64,000 nt of DNA. Source: Butyricimonas sp. Marseille-P3923. Lineage in GTDB: Bacteria; Bacteroidota; Bacteroidia; Bacteroidales; Marinifilaceae. Below the pieces are notes generated by a model. That model did not search any database, had not been told where the DNA came from, and was given only the letters and a program-made list of their open reading frames with translations. Of the stretch, positions 42,294 through 51,913 are shown in pieces. The stretch is taken from positions 310,001 to 374,000 of the forward strand of contig NZ_FXXL01000006.1 of assembly GCF_900184685.1 (NCBI RefSeq), read 5' to 3'. Made by a program: the position numbers and the translations under genes. Every line of letters begins with the position of its first letter. Within the stretch, counting starts at the first letter, position 1.

Positions 42294-43682
42294 TTATGCC
42301 ACAGCCTTTTGGGCATCCATGCGCCGTACCACCCGACCGTAAATAATCAAGGCAATAGCCGACACCAAAGCGATAGCGGCAAAATAATACCATATGTAAT
42401 GCGCGTTAGCCGAAGCGGCAGCCCATTCTGCCTCGCTGCTGAACAAAGCTCGATCGGGACAATACTTGCTCAAGAGGAATCCCGACAACCCGAACCCGAA
42501 AATGGATGACAAAAAGGAATGCAGATGGCTAAAACCGAGGTACATTCCCTCCTCCCCTTTCGGTGCCTGTAACGAGAAATATTCCAGAAAACGGGGTGAA
42601 ATAAACACTTCCGCCAATCCTTGGAACACGATACCCACTATCATCATAAACGCCACCGGGTGCAGCCCGAGGATTTCCCCGCCTCCCAGCATATTCCCGG
42701 ACGCCATGCACAAGGCGGAAACGGGCATGATAAACATACCGCAAGTCATCGAGAACAAGGCCGATTTCTTCCGCATCAATGAAGTTACCAGATTCACGGT
42801 CAACACGACCACCAGCGGGTTCACGTTAGCGTACCAACCGATGGCACTCGCCTCTCCCGCCAAGCGCGTCACGTATTTCGGCATCGTGGCGTACAACTGG
42901 TGTTGCACCATCCAGAATCCGGTGATAATCAAGATCAGCACGATCAATCGCCCGTTGGAACACACTTTTACCAAACCCGTCCATATTTGCCGGAAAGTTT
43001 TCCCTTCCCCGGCGTGTTTATCACTCTTGTAAAACAAATAAATCGCTATCAAAGCCAGAAAAGTCATCGCCGCCGAGAAATAATTCAACACGATCATTCC
43101 CTCGTGCCCCATGGCATCCCGTAAGGGAGTCACCAGCACTTTACCGGAGAACGCCCCGATATTCACCATCCCGTAAAAAATAGCGAACCCGCGGGCACGG
43201 TTTTTCTCGTCCGTTTCCTTCGCCACCGTACCGGAGATCACGCTCTTGATAAACGAGCCCCCGACGATAATCAGTATCATAACCGGAATAATCCCGTAAC
43301 GATAAGCGCTTTCCTGCAACCCCGTGAACTTGGTCACGTAGCCGTATTCAACCAACCCCGTCGTGGACAGGAAACTCGGGAACAACCCCAGCCCCAAATA
43401 CCCCAGCGACAGCAGGGCAAACGCCAACAACATTGATTTCCGGAAGCCGATCTTGTCGGCAAGAGCCCCCGAAAATGTCGGCAATAAATACAAACAAGCG
43501 GAAAAAACTCCCGCGATCGTGGCAGCCTGAATATCCGTGAAACCCAGCACGTTGCTCAAATACAACGTGATCACGACAAATACCCCGTAATAGGCGGCAC
43601 GCTCCAGCAACTCTACCGTGTTGGCAACCCAAAACGCTTTACTAAACTTTACTCTCTCTTTCTTTTTTGTTGTCACACTCAT
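42294..43682 (-). CDS. MFS transporter of the POT (proton-oligopeptide) type
   Basis: The 462-residue protein has about 12 membrane helices. Its first helix carries ELLERAAYY, matching the ExxERxxYY proton-coupling motif of the POT family, and ADKIGFRKSMLL is the MFS loop 2-3 motif. It probably imports di- or tripeptides or a related solute with protons. It is shorter than many POT proteins (about 500) and lacks some family marks, so substrate is uncertain. It has its own strong promoter and terminator and so is a single-gene unit. Confidence 0.82.
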   Translation of the reverse strand: MSVTTKKKERVKFSKAFWVANTVELLERAAYYGVFVVITLYLSNVLGFTDIQAATIAGVFSACLYLLPTFSGALADKIGFRKSMLLAFALLSLGYLGLGLFPSFLSTTGLVEYGYVTKFTGLQESAYRYGIIPVMILIIVGGSFIKSVISGTVAKETDEKNRARGFAIFYGMVNIGAFSGKVLVTPLRDAMGHEGMIVLNYFSAAMTFLALIAIYLFYKSDKHAGEGKTFRQIWTGLVKVCSNGRLIVLILIITGFWMVQHQLYATMPKYVTRLAGEASAIGWYANVNPLVVVLTVNLVTSLMRKKSALFSMTCGMFIMPVSALCMASGNMLGGGEILGLHPVAFMMIVGIVFQGLAEVFISPRFLEYFSLQAPKGEEGMYLGFSHLHSFLSSIFGFGLSGFLLSKYCPDRALFSSEAEWAAASANAHYIWYYFAAIALVSAIALIIYGRVVRRMDAQKAVA

Positions 43683-43717
43683 ACAATTAATTTATTACTA
43701 ACATTTTCACACGCCTG

Positions 43718-43748
43718 CAAAAATAATATTTTCTGGTTATCTACCAAA
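43718..43748 (-). promoter_or_regulatory. Consensus promoter of the POT-like gene
   Basis: Minus strand: TTTG (plus CAAA, 43745-43748), exactly 19 bp, TATTTTTG (plus CAAAAATA, 43718-43725). This is a full match to the Bacteroidota pattern. Confidence 0.85.
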
Positions 43749-43808
43749 TGACTCATGTCAACTTGAATCACTGAATCATGATAAACAAGCGCGGTTGATT
43801 AGTTAATT

Positions 43809-44372
43809 TCAATTGTAAAAGATTTTCACCCCATCCCATTTTTTACCCTTTAATGCATCGTCCGAATACACGTGCAGGCTGTGTGCCGTATCGCTCAGAC
43901 AGGTGATACGATGGATATGATTGTCGAATTTTCCGGCTTCCCCGATGGCGTATAATCCTAAAACATCATTGATTCTCAATTCATCGACCAAACGGATACC
44001 CCCTTCACAAGGTTCAAATATCTCGACAAGGAACTCCCCGTCGGCAAAGGTATACCCGGCAAACTGCGGGTGCGAGTGAATGGCGGTACGATTGCCCTTC
44101 TTCCACGACATCACGATAGCTTCCCATCCCGTGCGGGCATCCCGTCCGATATAGTCGCGAACATACGTATCATCCGCGAATCGGTCAAATGCAGCCAACG
44201 GGTTATTCCTCACGAAATCCAACACGTACGTTTTCACCTGTTCGCCCATTGTTTCGTCTATCGTACCGGAACGCACGATGTCCAGCAATCCGTCCATAAA
44301 GTTCTCGTACCCGGCAACCAGACAAGGAGCAGCCGCGAAATCCTCTCGTAAAATATTCTCTTTTTTATCCAT
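43809..44372 (-). CDS. Cupin-fold protein, cysteine-dioxygenase-like
   Basis: The 187-residue protein has a cupin barrel in its C-terminal two thirds. AIHSHPQFAGYTFADGEFLVEIFEP (about 97-121) fits the first cupin motif with an H-x-H iron site, and DNHIHRITC (about 149-157) supplies the third histidine. This layout is that of thiol dioxygenases such as cysteine dioxygenase, though substrate-specific residues cannot be judged by eye. The exact -7 box upstream (TATGTTTG) indicates independent expression. Confidence 0.7.
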   Translation of the reverse strand: MDKKENILREDFAAAPCLVAGYENFMDGLLDIVRSGTIDETMGEQVKTYVLDFVRNNPLAAFDRFADDTYVRDYIGRDARTGWEAIVMSWKKGNRTAIHSHPQFAGYTFADGEFLVEIFEPCEGGIRLVDELRINDVLGLYAIGEAGKFDNHIHRITCLSDTAHSLHVYSDDALKGKKWDGVKIFYN

Positions 44373-44400
44373 AATAAGTAATCGTTTATTTTATCACACG

Positions 44401-44459
44401 CAAACATACAAGAATTTCCGCTTTCGTTTTTATGCATATATACTTACTTCTCGATGCAT
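44401..44459 (-). promoter_or_regulatory. Promoter of the cupin gene with two ATGCAT motifs
   Basis: The minus strand has TATGTTTG (plus CAAACATA, 44401-44408), an exact -7 element 28 bp before the ATG. The -33 site is poor. ATGCAT occurs twice upstream (44432-44437, 44454-44459), 22 bp or two helical turns apart, possibly an activator site. Confidence 0.5.
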
Positions 44460-44526
44460 AAAACACGTAATATTTTTATAATTCCATGTAATTCACTATC
44501 TTCACGCTGAAATTAGAAACAAGATT

Positions 44527-45063
44527 ATGAAGATTATATCTGTTATATTGCTTACGTTATTCGCGTTGCTCTTTTCTTCTTGCGTGAAAGATAAAGACCA
44601 AGAGGGCGAAATTGAAAACTATATCGAGGCAGGTGACAAACTGCCGGATTTTACCGTGAAGAACGCTGCCGGGGAAGAATTGAACAGCGAGGAACTGGAA
44701 GGACAGGTGACTTTGCTCGTGTTCTTCGTGACCACTTGTTCGGATTGCGAACGGGAATTACCGAAAATCGAGGAAGTATGGGAAAAATTGAAAGAGAACC
44801 CCGATTTCAGGCTTGTCACTGTTTCCAGAGAAGAAACCGTTTCTACGGTCAACAAATACTGGGAAAAGGAAAAATTCACGATGCCATTCTTCCTCGACTC
44901 CAAGCGGGAAGTTTTCTCGCTTTTCGCCAATAGCACGATCCCCCGCCTCTACTTGTCGAACCGGAAAAACATCGTAACTTGGATGGCAATTGAAGAAATG
45001 GAGTTAACCACAGAACAATTGATAAAGAAAATAGAAGAATTGATAAAAGAGAACGCCGTCTAA
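44527..45063 (+). CDS. Thioredoxin-like (TlpA/redoxin) lipoprotein
   Basis: The 178-residue protein has a lipoprotein signal (LLFSSC, Cys19) and a thioredoxin fold starting near residue 35 (AGDKLPDFTVKNAAGEELNSEELEG). The redox motif is CSDC (Cys71, Cys74), and a cis-proline region TIPRLYL follows. It belongs to the TlpA/AhpC-Redoxin group and would reduce or exchange disulfides in the periplasm. It lies divergent from the cupin gene with 154 bp between them. Confidence 0.87.
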   Translation: MKIISVILLTLFALLFSSCVKDKDQEGEIENYIEAGDKLPDFTVKNAAGEELNSEELEGQVTLLVFFVTTCSDCERELPKIEEVWEKLKENPDFRLVTVSREETVSTVNKYWEKEKFTMPFFLDSKREVFSLFANSTIPRLYLSNRKNIVTWMAIEEMELTTEQLIKKIEELIKENAV

Positions 45064-45113
45064 GCGAACCGAAAGCATGCCAGACACCTATTATTCAAAT
45101 TAGCGACACAGTT

Positions 45114-45926
45114 CTATTTCAACATTTTTCGACCCTCAACCTCTGTCAAAACCTGCATTTGCTGAATGGCAATCCGGTTCAACTTTATTAGCCGTTCACG
45201 TTGCGGAAGTCCCTCATTGATAAATACAGCATTAAGGTTCTCCATATTTGACAGACAAATTAACTCATTTATCGTTGCGTAATCACGGATATTACCTTTG
45301 AGGTCTGGATTAGACTCCCTCCAATCCTTTGCCGTTATTCCGAATAGTGCTACATTCAGCACGTCGGCTTCGTTGGCGTAAATAATCGAAGTTTGCCTTG
45401 CAGTAAGTTCCGCGGGGATCAAATTGTGCTTAATAGCATCTGTATGAATATGATAATTAATTTTCGCCAATTCTCGCTTCGCAGACCAACCTAGCGTTTT
45501 TTGTTCCTCTATTTTCAGTCTCTTAAACTCCGTAACAAGGTATAACTCAAACTCCGCCGAAATCTATGCTGCAAATTTGAAGGCAATATCTGAATGGGCA
45601 TATGTTCCGCCACCGTAGCGCCCGGCCTTCGATGTCATTCCAATGGCATTTGTTTCGCAGATCCACTTTTGGGGCGACATCCAAAAATGTGGCTTTGCCG
45701 ATTCATTTTTAAACCCCTCATAAATGTGGGGTTTAAAATTCGGATTATTCAGCATTTCCCACAGACCGATATATTCAATTGTACTGTAAGTCCTTAACCA
45801 CAAACTGATTATCTGTGATGGATTTTCCGCATCTCGAATTTTGGCAATGTCTGTCAGCGAAATATAATCTTCTTGATCTTTCTTGTAAAAGACTATTTCT
45901 GTATTCTTTACTGTTATCTTAGCCAT
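45114..45926 (-). pseudogene. KilA-N-domain gene interrupted by one amber codon
   Basis: The frame encodes a KilA-N protein of about 270 residues: MAKITVKNTEIVFYKKDQEDYISLTDIAK, then NAIGMTSKAGRYGGGTYAHSDIAFKFAA. A TAG follows (45564-45566), then in the same frame ISAEFELYLVTEFKRLKIEEQKTLGWSAKRELAKINYHIHTDAIKHNLIPAE and so on to a normal C-terminus. Relatives have tryptophan at the position of the stop (A/S-W-I-S), so a single TGG-to-TAG change explains it. The rest of the gene and the promoter are intact, so the mutation is recent. KilA-N genes are typical of mobile DNA and phages. Confidence 0.85.
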
Positions 45927-45946
45927 ACTATAGTCGCAATTTTTCA

Positions 45947-45976
45947 CAAAGGTATAAATTTCTATTGTTCTGACAA
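45947..45976 (-). promoter_or_regulatory. Promoter of the KilA-N pseudogene
   Basis: Minus strand GTTG, 19 bp, TACCTTTG (plus CAAAGGTA, 45947-45954) is a full-quality promoter, intact although the gene is broken. Confidence 0.6.
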
Positions 45977-46016
45977 CAAGAGATTCTGATTACATTTTGC
46001 GACCACTTTTGAGAGG

Positions 46017-46063
46017 GGCAGAGTGTAACAAAACCTGTCTATGCTAATTCGCTACACTCTGCC
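46017..46063. repeat. 11-bp perfect inverted repeat with 25-base loop
   Basis: GGCAGAGTGTA and TACACTCTGCC flank 25 bases. It is located after the S9 peptidase stop and upstream of the KilA-N promoter. On the plus strand a T tract follows, but for the S9 gene (minus) no T tract follows. It could be a terminator remnant or the ends of a decayed small mobile element. Confidence 0.55.
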
Positions 46064-46093
46064 TAAATCTGCTTTTTTAATTAGAAATTTATT

Positions 46094-48445
46094 TTATAAT
46101 CGCATGAAAGCGTCAATCTCCCGGAACTGATCGGAAGAAAAATCACCCAACAGGTACTTGGCAAAATGGAACCACATTTTCCGTTGGTAAAATTCTTGCG
46201 GCATCCCAGAGAAACCGTGACTCTGACCGGGTAATATCACCAAATCGAAATTCTTTCCGGCACGCAAAAGGGCATCAGCCATGCGAAGGGTGTTTGCCGG
46301 ATGCACGTTATTATCCGCGTCCCCGGTCACCAGCATCAAATAACCTTTCAGATTTTTCGCCAACTCGATATTCGTGGGAATACGGGTTTCAAATTTCACT
46401 TTCTCCACCGTGGTCGTGGTATCTTTTCCCGTCACGGAATCTTTCACGGTCTTTTTCTCGAACGATTTGATTTCCCTTATCCCGTGATGTGTTTCCCCCC
46501 ACCACTGGTTGTATATATTATTATCGTGGTTCCCCGCGGAAGAAACTGCCGCCGTGTAAAAATCCGGATAGGTACATATTGCCGCCGTGGACATAAATCC
46601 GCCGCCGGAATGACCGAAGATACCCACTTTCGTTTTGTCGATGAAAGAGAATCTATCCGCCAATTGCTCGATCCCGAATTTATCATCCGCCAAAGGATAA
46701 TCGCGAAGATTGTTATAACCAAAGGTATGATACCACTTGTCCCGTAGCGGGCTGCCACCCCGGTGCCCGAAAGTCACCACGATAAAACCTACTTGCGACA
46801 ACGCGGTATTATAAGCCGATTTCACGCTAAATTTCAAGGGGATAGCTTCCGTCTGGGGACCCGGGTAAACATACGAAATGACAGGATACATCTTCGTGGA
46901 ATCGAAATCAGCCGGTTTCCACATGTAACCGTACAGATCGGTTACCCCGTCCGCCGCCTTGATTGTAAACGGTTCCGGCATCCGCCATCCCGTCTCGTAA
47001 AGAGCCGTTAAATCGGGCGAAGCCAGATCGAGAATCTTCTTTCCCTTGTTATCCCTCAGTACGCTCGCAGGTTCCAGATCGACACGGGAGTAATTATCCA
47101 CGAAATAGCGTCCCGACTCGGAGAAAGCCGCCTCGTGAGTCGCCTGCTCCGGCGTCAACATCTCCACCTGACCGTTCCCGTCCAGACGAGCCTTGTTTAT
47201 CCGGGCGAAATAAGGACATTCCCCTTTCACCTGACCGTATCCCTCGAAATAAATGGTACGCCCGACGGTATCTATCTTAACCATCTTCCCGGAAGTCCAT
47301 GCACCGGAAGATATCGCGTTCTTCAAATTACCTTCCCCGTCGTAAAGATAGAAATGACCGTGCCCGGTACGCTCCGACCACCAGATAATATCTTTCCCGT
47401 CATTCAATAATGACAAATGGAAGAATTCATTATTGAAATAAGGCTTGCTAATCTCGTTAAACAACACCTTAACCTCTCCCGTTTCAGGGTTTACCCGACA
47501 GAAGTCGATCTCGTCACACGTTCTTTTCTTCCGCAAGAAATAAAGACTCTCCACTTTCTTCCCGGGAGTGAACAAACGAATAGTCTGATCTTTCCATTTC
47601 TCCACGGGGACTTTGATCTCTTTCTTGTTCAGGGTATCGAAAAGATAAAGTTCTTCCTGTTGCACGTTCTCGTCACCCGCCATCACGTATTGGTACTCGT
47701 TGAGCGCGGGACGCTGGCTCAGGGAATTGACGATAAACAAGGATTTAATCTTCCTGCGGTCAGTACGGCGCACGTAGAAACGTTCGGAATTTTCGAACCA
47801 AGTTACACGCGCCGACTTTCTTGACGTAGAAGTATCCGAATCCGAAACGGCATACGAGTACTTCAACTCCCCATCGGTAGTCAATTGTGTTTCAACCGAA
47901 TCTTTCACGCGCAACATGTACAAATTATGTCCCTTGGCATACACGATATAGGTACTATCCGGGGAATACGCCCCGAACAATCCTGTTCTTTTCGGTTTAG
48001 CGGGTGGAGTCGGCTTCTTCCGGGCGGAATCAATTTTGACAAGTTGCTTCGTGTAAATATTGTACTCGAAACGGAACGTGTCAACCATGAATTTCATCGT
48101 CTTCTGATCTTCCTTGAAAGAAATGCCCGTGATCGGGAGTTCGCTTTTGTTCACGGGTTTATGAGTCACTTTACTGATCTCTGCCGCCATAAAATCCCGG
48201 TCGAACATCTCCCGTTGTGATTTTGCCTTGGGGTCCACGAAGAAATAGCGTGTCCCGTCCGCCTTCCGGTACGAGTACCAGAATTTGTCACTCTTTTTCA
48301 AATAATTCGGATAGACAACCGTCGAACCGGTCAGATTCTTCGCGTCCATCTTCATAAACCTCTCTGCCTGCTTGAAATTCGCCTTCTGACACACACCGGT
48401 CAAAACAAGAAAACAAAGCAATGCACTCGTGAAAAACTTTATCAT
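46094..48445 (-). CDS. S9-family (dipeptidyl-peptidase IV type) serine peptidase
   Basis: The 783-residue protein has a signal peptide (about 1-19, ending GVCQ), a beta-propeller domain (about 60-500) and a C-terminal alpha/beta-hydrolase domain. The catalytic serine is in GIFGHSGGGF, the aspartate in VTGDADNNVHPAN and the histidine in LPGQSHGF. It would act in the periplasm, removing dipeptides or cutting short peptides. A second methionine at the start is preferred slightly. It has a 240-bp upstream region shared with the divergent AlkD-like gene. Confidence 0.92.
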   Translation of the reverse strand: MIKFFTSALLCFLVLTGVCQKANFKQAERFMKMDAKNLTGSTVVYPNYLKKSDKFWYSYRKADGTRYFFVDPKAKSQREMFDRDFMAAEISKVTHKPVNKSELPITGISFKEDQKTMKFMVDTFRFEYNIYTKQLVKIDSARKKPTPPAKPKRTGLFGAYSPDSTYIVYAKGHNLYMLRVKDSVETQLTTDGELKYSYAVSDSDTSTSRKSARVTWFENSERFYVRRTDRRKIKSLFIVNSLSQRPALNEYQYVMAGDENVQQEELYLFDTLNKKEIKVPVEKWKDQTIRLFTPGKKVESLYFLRKKRTCDEIDFCRVNPETGEVKVLFNEISKPYFNNEFFHLSLLNDGKDIIWWSERTGHGHFYLYDGEGNLKNAISSGAWTSGKMVKIDTVGRTIYFEGYGQVKGECPYFARINKARLDGNGQVEMLTPEQATHEAAFSESGRYFVDNYSRVDLEPASVLRDNKGKKILDLASPDLTALYETGWRMPEPFTIKAADGVTDLYGYMWKPADFDSTKMYPVISYVYPGPQTEAIPLKFSVKSAYNTALSQVGFIVVTFGHRGGSPLRDKWYHTFGYNNLRDYPLADDKFGIEQLADRFSFIDKTKVGIFGHSGGGFMSTAAICTYPDFYTAAVSSAGNHDNNIYNQWWGETHHGIREIKSFEKKTVKDSVTGKDTTTTVEKVKFETRIPTNIELAKNLKGYLMLVTGDADNNVHPANTLRMADALLRAGKNFDLVILPGQSHGFSGMPQEFYQRKMWFHFAKYLLGDFSSDQFREIDAFMRL

Positions 48446-48649
48446 CATTCGTATTATTAAAATATTGATATACTCATATTACAACTTCACCGCACGAAAT
48501 TAGCGATATCTCGTGATAGAACGATTGCACGTCCAAATCTTAATAAATATTTAACACATTTAGAAACTTTAATATAAGCAACTTCTACACAAACGTTTGT
48601 ATATGTTGTAAAATATATAATTTCTTTCCCCGAATCATTTATTTATCTC

Positions 48650-48657
48650 TACTTTTG
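48650..48657 (+). promoter_or_regulatory. -7 promoter element of the AlkD-like gene
   Basis: TACTTTTG is an exact TAnnTTTG match 34 bp before the ATG. The -33 position has only a TTTC-like sequence. Confidence 0.55.
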
Positions 48658-48691
48658 CGATGCGAATTTTTCATTAATACACCGAGGAATA

Positions 48692-49264
48692 ATGGAAGTA
48701 TACCCGATAAGCAAAGAAACGGAACAAACCTTCAAGGAAATCAGCCGCCGTATTTTCCGCCTGCAAAACGGAAGAAGCCTCGACAGTATGGAGAACGTGG
48801 GGGCTGACACCCGAGGACAAATCGGGGCTAGTTATCTCTCTTTAAAAAATTTGGCCACCCGTTACCCTAAAGAACAAAAATTGGCACAACTCTTGTGGGG
48901 TACAGGAAGACGGGAAGAACAAATCGTTGCGTGCTTTTTGTTCCCCGTCGAGGATTTGATTACTGAAAAAATTACACAATTGTTAGAGCATTGTCATAGC
49001 TTCGAGATCGCCGAATATTTCGGGACGCTGGTGCTTGCAAAAGGTAAAGATTTGAAAAGCCGGGTAGACGGATACCTGCAATCCGACTCTCCTTTCCTGC
49101 AAAGCGCAGCACTGACCGCTATCGGGCGAAACCGGATAGACAATAAATTAAATCCCGTATTTACCGACAGTTACATACAGGAGATCGACCCGAACAAATT
49201 CATCGACCCTCACGTACAAATGGTATACAACAGGATAAATACAGTACGACACAGGGACGGATAA
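48692..49264 (+). CDS. AlkD-like HEAT-repeat protein
   Basis: The 190-residue protein is mostly helical. SMENVGADTRGQIGASYLSLKNLATRYPKEQKLAQLLWGTGRREEQIVACFLFP matches the pattern of Bacteroidota proteins annotated as DNA alkylation repair (AlkD-like) proteins. These have HEAT-like helical repeats that hold DNA, though many small members have no shown glycosylase activity. Here the protein is shorter than AlkD (about 230). GAGG lies 8 bp before the ATG. It stands alone before pckA. Confidence 0.65.
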   Translation: MEVYPISKETEQTFKEISRRIFRLQNGRSLDSMENVGADTRGQIGASYLSLKNLATRYPKEQKLAQLLWGTGRREEQIVACFLFPVEDLITEKITQLLEHCHSFEIAEYFGTLVLAKGKDLKSRVDGYLQSDSPFLQSAALTAIGRNRIDNKLNPVFTDSYIQEIDPNKFIDPHVQMVYNRINTVRHRDG

Positions 49265-49311
49265 GATGAGGTGTTAATTATATATAAAGACTCGCTGGAG
49301 TGGGAATCTTG

Positions 49312-49342
49312 ATTGTTTTTATAAAAATGTTTCCTATTTTTG
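49312..49342 (+). promoter_or_regulatory. Promoter of pckA
   Basis: ATTG (49312-49315), 19 bp, TATTTTTG (49335-49342). The leader is about 50 nt. Confidence 0.75.
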
Positions 49343-49397
49343 TGGTCTGATTACAGAAAAAAAGAATTAATTAATTTACAAACATAAATTTATTGCC

Positions 49398-51005
49398 ATG
49401 GCAAAATTAGATTTAAGCATTTATGGAATTACAGGGGTAAAAGAAATCTTACACAACCCCTCGTACGAAGAATTATACAAGGCTGAAACAGACCCTACTT
49501 TGGAAGGGTACGAAAAAGGATATGTAACCGAACTCGGAGCCGTGAACGTGATGACCGGTATCTATACCGGACGTTCTCCCAAAGATAAATTCTTTGTGAT
49601 GAATGAAGCCAGCGCAGACTCCGTGTGGTGGACGACTGACGAATACAAGAACGACAACAAACCCTGCTCGGAAGAAGCATGGGCTGACCTAAAAGCAAAA
49701 GCCGTGAAAGAATTGTCCAACAAGAAATTGTACGTGGTGGATACGTTCTGCGGGGCTAACGAAGGTACTCGTCTGAAAGTGCGTTTCATCATGGAAGTTG
49801 CATGGCAGGCTCACTTTGTAAAGAACATGTTCATTCGCCCGACAGAGGAGGAATTGGCAAACTACGGTGAACCCGATTTCGTTTCTTTCAATGCCGCTAA
49901 AGCAAAAGTGGATAACTTTAAAGAATTAGGATTAAATTCGGAAACCGCTACCGTTTTCAACTTGAAGACCAAAGAACAAGTTATCTTGAACACTTGGTAC
50001 GGTGGTGAAATGAAGAAAGGTATCTTCTCTATCATGAACTACTTGAACCCGTTGCGCGGCATCGCTTCCATGCACTGCTCCGCCAACACGGATATGAACG
50101 GTAAGAATACCGCTATCTTCTTCGGTTTGTCCGGTACGGGTAAAACCACCTTGTCTACCGACCCGAAACGTCTTTTGATCGGTGACGACGAGCACGGATG
50201 GGACGACGAAGGCGTGTTCAACTACGAAGGCGGATGCTACGCCAAGGTTATCAACCTGAGCAAAGAGGCTGAACCGGATATCTACAACGCTATCAAACGT
50301 GACGCGTTGCTGGAGAACGTAACGGTAGACGCTAACGGGAAGATTGACTTCAACGACAAATCGGTTACTGAAAACACCCGTGTTTCTTACCCGATCTATC
50401 ACATCAAGAATATCGTGAAACCGGTATCCAAGGGCCCGGCTGCAAAACAAGTTATTTTCTTGTCTGCTGACGCGTTCGGAGTATTACCCCCGGTATCTAT
50501 CTTAACCCCGGAACAAACGAAATATTACTTCTTGTCCGGATTCACGGCTAAGTTGGCAGGTACGGAACGCGGTATTACCGAACCGACCCCGACCTTCTCC
50601 GCTTGCTTCGGTGCGGCATTCTTGTCATTGCACCCGACCAAATACGCGGAAGAGCTGGTGAAAAAGATGGAAAAAGAAGGAGCGAAAGCCTATTTGGTGA
50701 ACACCGGATGGAACGGAACCGGAAAACGTATCTCTATCAAAGATACCCGCGGTATCATCGACGCTATCCTCGACGGTTCTATCGACAAAGCCCCGACCAA
50801 GGACATCCCGTACTTCAACTTCCAAGTTCCGACCGCATTGCCGGGAGTTGACCCGAAAATCCTTGATCCTCGCGACACGTATAGCAACGCCAGCGAATGG
50901 GAAACAAAAGCAAAAGACTTGTCTGAACGCTTTATCAAGAACTTCAAGAAGTTCGAAGGCAACGAAGCCGGAAAAGCATTGGTTGCAGCAGGTCCGAAAT
51001 TATAA
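49398..51005 (+). CDS. pckA: Phosphoenolpyruvate carboxykinase (ATP)
   Basis: The 535-residue protein interconverts oxaloacetate + ATP and phosphoenolpyruvate + CO2 + ADP. The kinase-1a motif is [11 protein letters not shown] (about 240-250), the metal motif is [11 protein letters not shown] (about 258-268), and the substrate arginine region is [12 protein letters not shown] (about 54-65). Length is that of the ATP-dependent class. In Bacteroidales it mainly fixes CO2 during fermentation to succinate. It has its own promoter and terminator. Confidence 0.97.
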   Translation: MAKLDLSIYGITGVKEILHNPSYEELYKAETDPTLEGYEKGYVTELGAVNVMTGIYTGRSPKDKFFVMNEASADSVWWTTDEYKNDNKPCSEEAWADLKAKAVKELSNKKLYVVDTFCGANEGTRLKVRFIMEVAWQAHFVKNMFIRPTEEELANYGEPDFVSFNAAKAKVDNFKELGLNSETATVFNLKTKEQVILNTWYGGEMKKGIFSIMNYLNPLRGIASMHCSANTDMNGKNTAIFFGLSGTGKTTLSTDPKRLLIGDDEHGWDDEGVFNYEGGCYAKVINLSKEAEPDIYNAIKRDALLENVTVDANGKIDFNDKSVTENTRVSYPIYHIKNIVKPVSKGPAAKQVIFLSADAFGVLPPVSILTPEQTKYYFLSGFTAKLAGTERGITEPTPTFSACFGAAFLSLHPTKYAEELVKKMEKEGAKAYLVNTGWNGTGKRISIKDTRGIIDAILDGSIDKAPTKDIPYFNFQVPTALPGVDPKILDPRDTYSNASEWETKAKDLSERFIKNFKKFEGNEAGKALVAAGPKL

Positions 51006-51023
51006 TTATCAGGATTAGCACAA

Positions 51024-51057
51024 TAAAAAAAGCACTTCCCGCAAGAAGTGCTTTTTT
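51024..51057. terminator. Bidirectional terminator between pckA and lpxA
   Basis: AAAAAAGCACTTC pairs with GAAGTGCTTTTTT around CCGCAA, with A and T tracts on both sides. It serves pckA (plus) and lpxA (minus). Confidence 0.9.
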
Positions 51058-51080
51058 ATTGTTCTAATCTATAAATAAGG

Positions 51081-51860
51081 CTATCCCATATATCCCTTCA
51101 TGATACCCCGTTTGCTATTCCGCACGAACATGATGATTTCATCACGCTCTTTTGATGCCGGCATTTCTGCCTCAATCCGTTCGATAGCGTCTGTATTATT
51201 CAGACCGGACTGGAAAAGAATCCGATAGATATCTTGAATCTCATTGATTTTCTCGTTGGAAAACTCGCGGCGACGTAACCCGATAGAGTTTACACCGGCA
51301 TAAGACAATGGTACTCTTCCGGCTTTCACGTACGGGGGCACATCTTTTCCGATCAATGAGCCACCGGAAATCATCACGTGACGTCCGATATGCACGAATT
51401 GATGCACGGCACTCATTCCGCCCAGAATAGCGAAATCGTCCATTTCAACCTCTCCGGCCAACTGGCAGGCATTCGTTACAATACAATTATTTCCAATTCG
51501 ACAATCGTGCGCCACATGCGCGTAAGCCATTATCAAACAATTATTACCAATTTGGGTAATGCCCTTTGCGGCAGTACCTCTATTTACAGTAACACATTCA
51601 CGTATGGTTGTGTTATCTCCAATAACGACAATTGATTTTTCCCCTCTAAACTTCAAGTCTTGGGGAATAGCGGAAATAACAGCACCCGGAAATATCTTGC
51701 AATTCTTCCCGATATGTGCCCCTTCCAGAATAGTAACATTCGAGCCAATCCTTGTTCCTTCCTCGATGATAACATTCTTGTCAATTGTCACGAACGGATC
51801 AATCACCACGTTATCAGCAATTTGTGCTTCAGGATGAACATAAGCTAACGGTTGTTTCAT
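51081..51860 (-). CDS. lpxA: UDP-N-acetylglucosamine O-acyltransferase
   Basis: The 259-residue left-handed beta-helix protein adds a hydroxyacyl chain to UDP-GlcNAc, the first step of lipid A synthesis. Hexapeptide repeats run from about residue 5 to 185 (IADNVVIDPFVTIDKNVIIEEG and so on). The catalytic histidine is in MAYAHVAHDCRIGNNC, and a C-terminal helical domain follows. It is last in the lpxD-lpxC/fabZ-lpxA operon, 53 bp after the fusion gene. Confidence 0.96.
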   Translation of the reverse strand: MKQPLAYVHPEAQIADNVVIDPFVTIDKNVIIEEGTRIGSNVTILEGAHIGKNCKIFPGAVISAIPQDLKFRGEKSIVVIGDNTTIRECVTVNRGTAAKGITQIGNNCLIMAYAHVAHDCRIGNNCIVTNACQLAGEVEMDDFAILGGMSAVHQFVHIGRHVMISGGSLIGKDVPPYVKAGRVPLSYAGVNSIGLRRREFSNEKINEIQDIYRILFQSGLNNTDAIERIEAEMPASKERDEIIMFVRNSKRGIMKGYMG

Positions 51861-51913
51861 TCGTTTTTTATTTAATAGTATATATTATTTTCATTTTAGC
51901 GGGTGCAAGTTTA

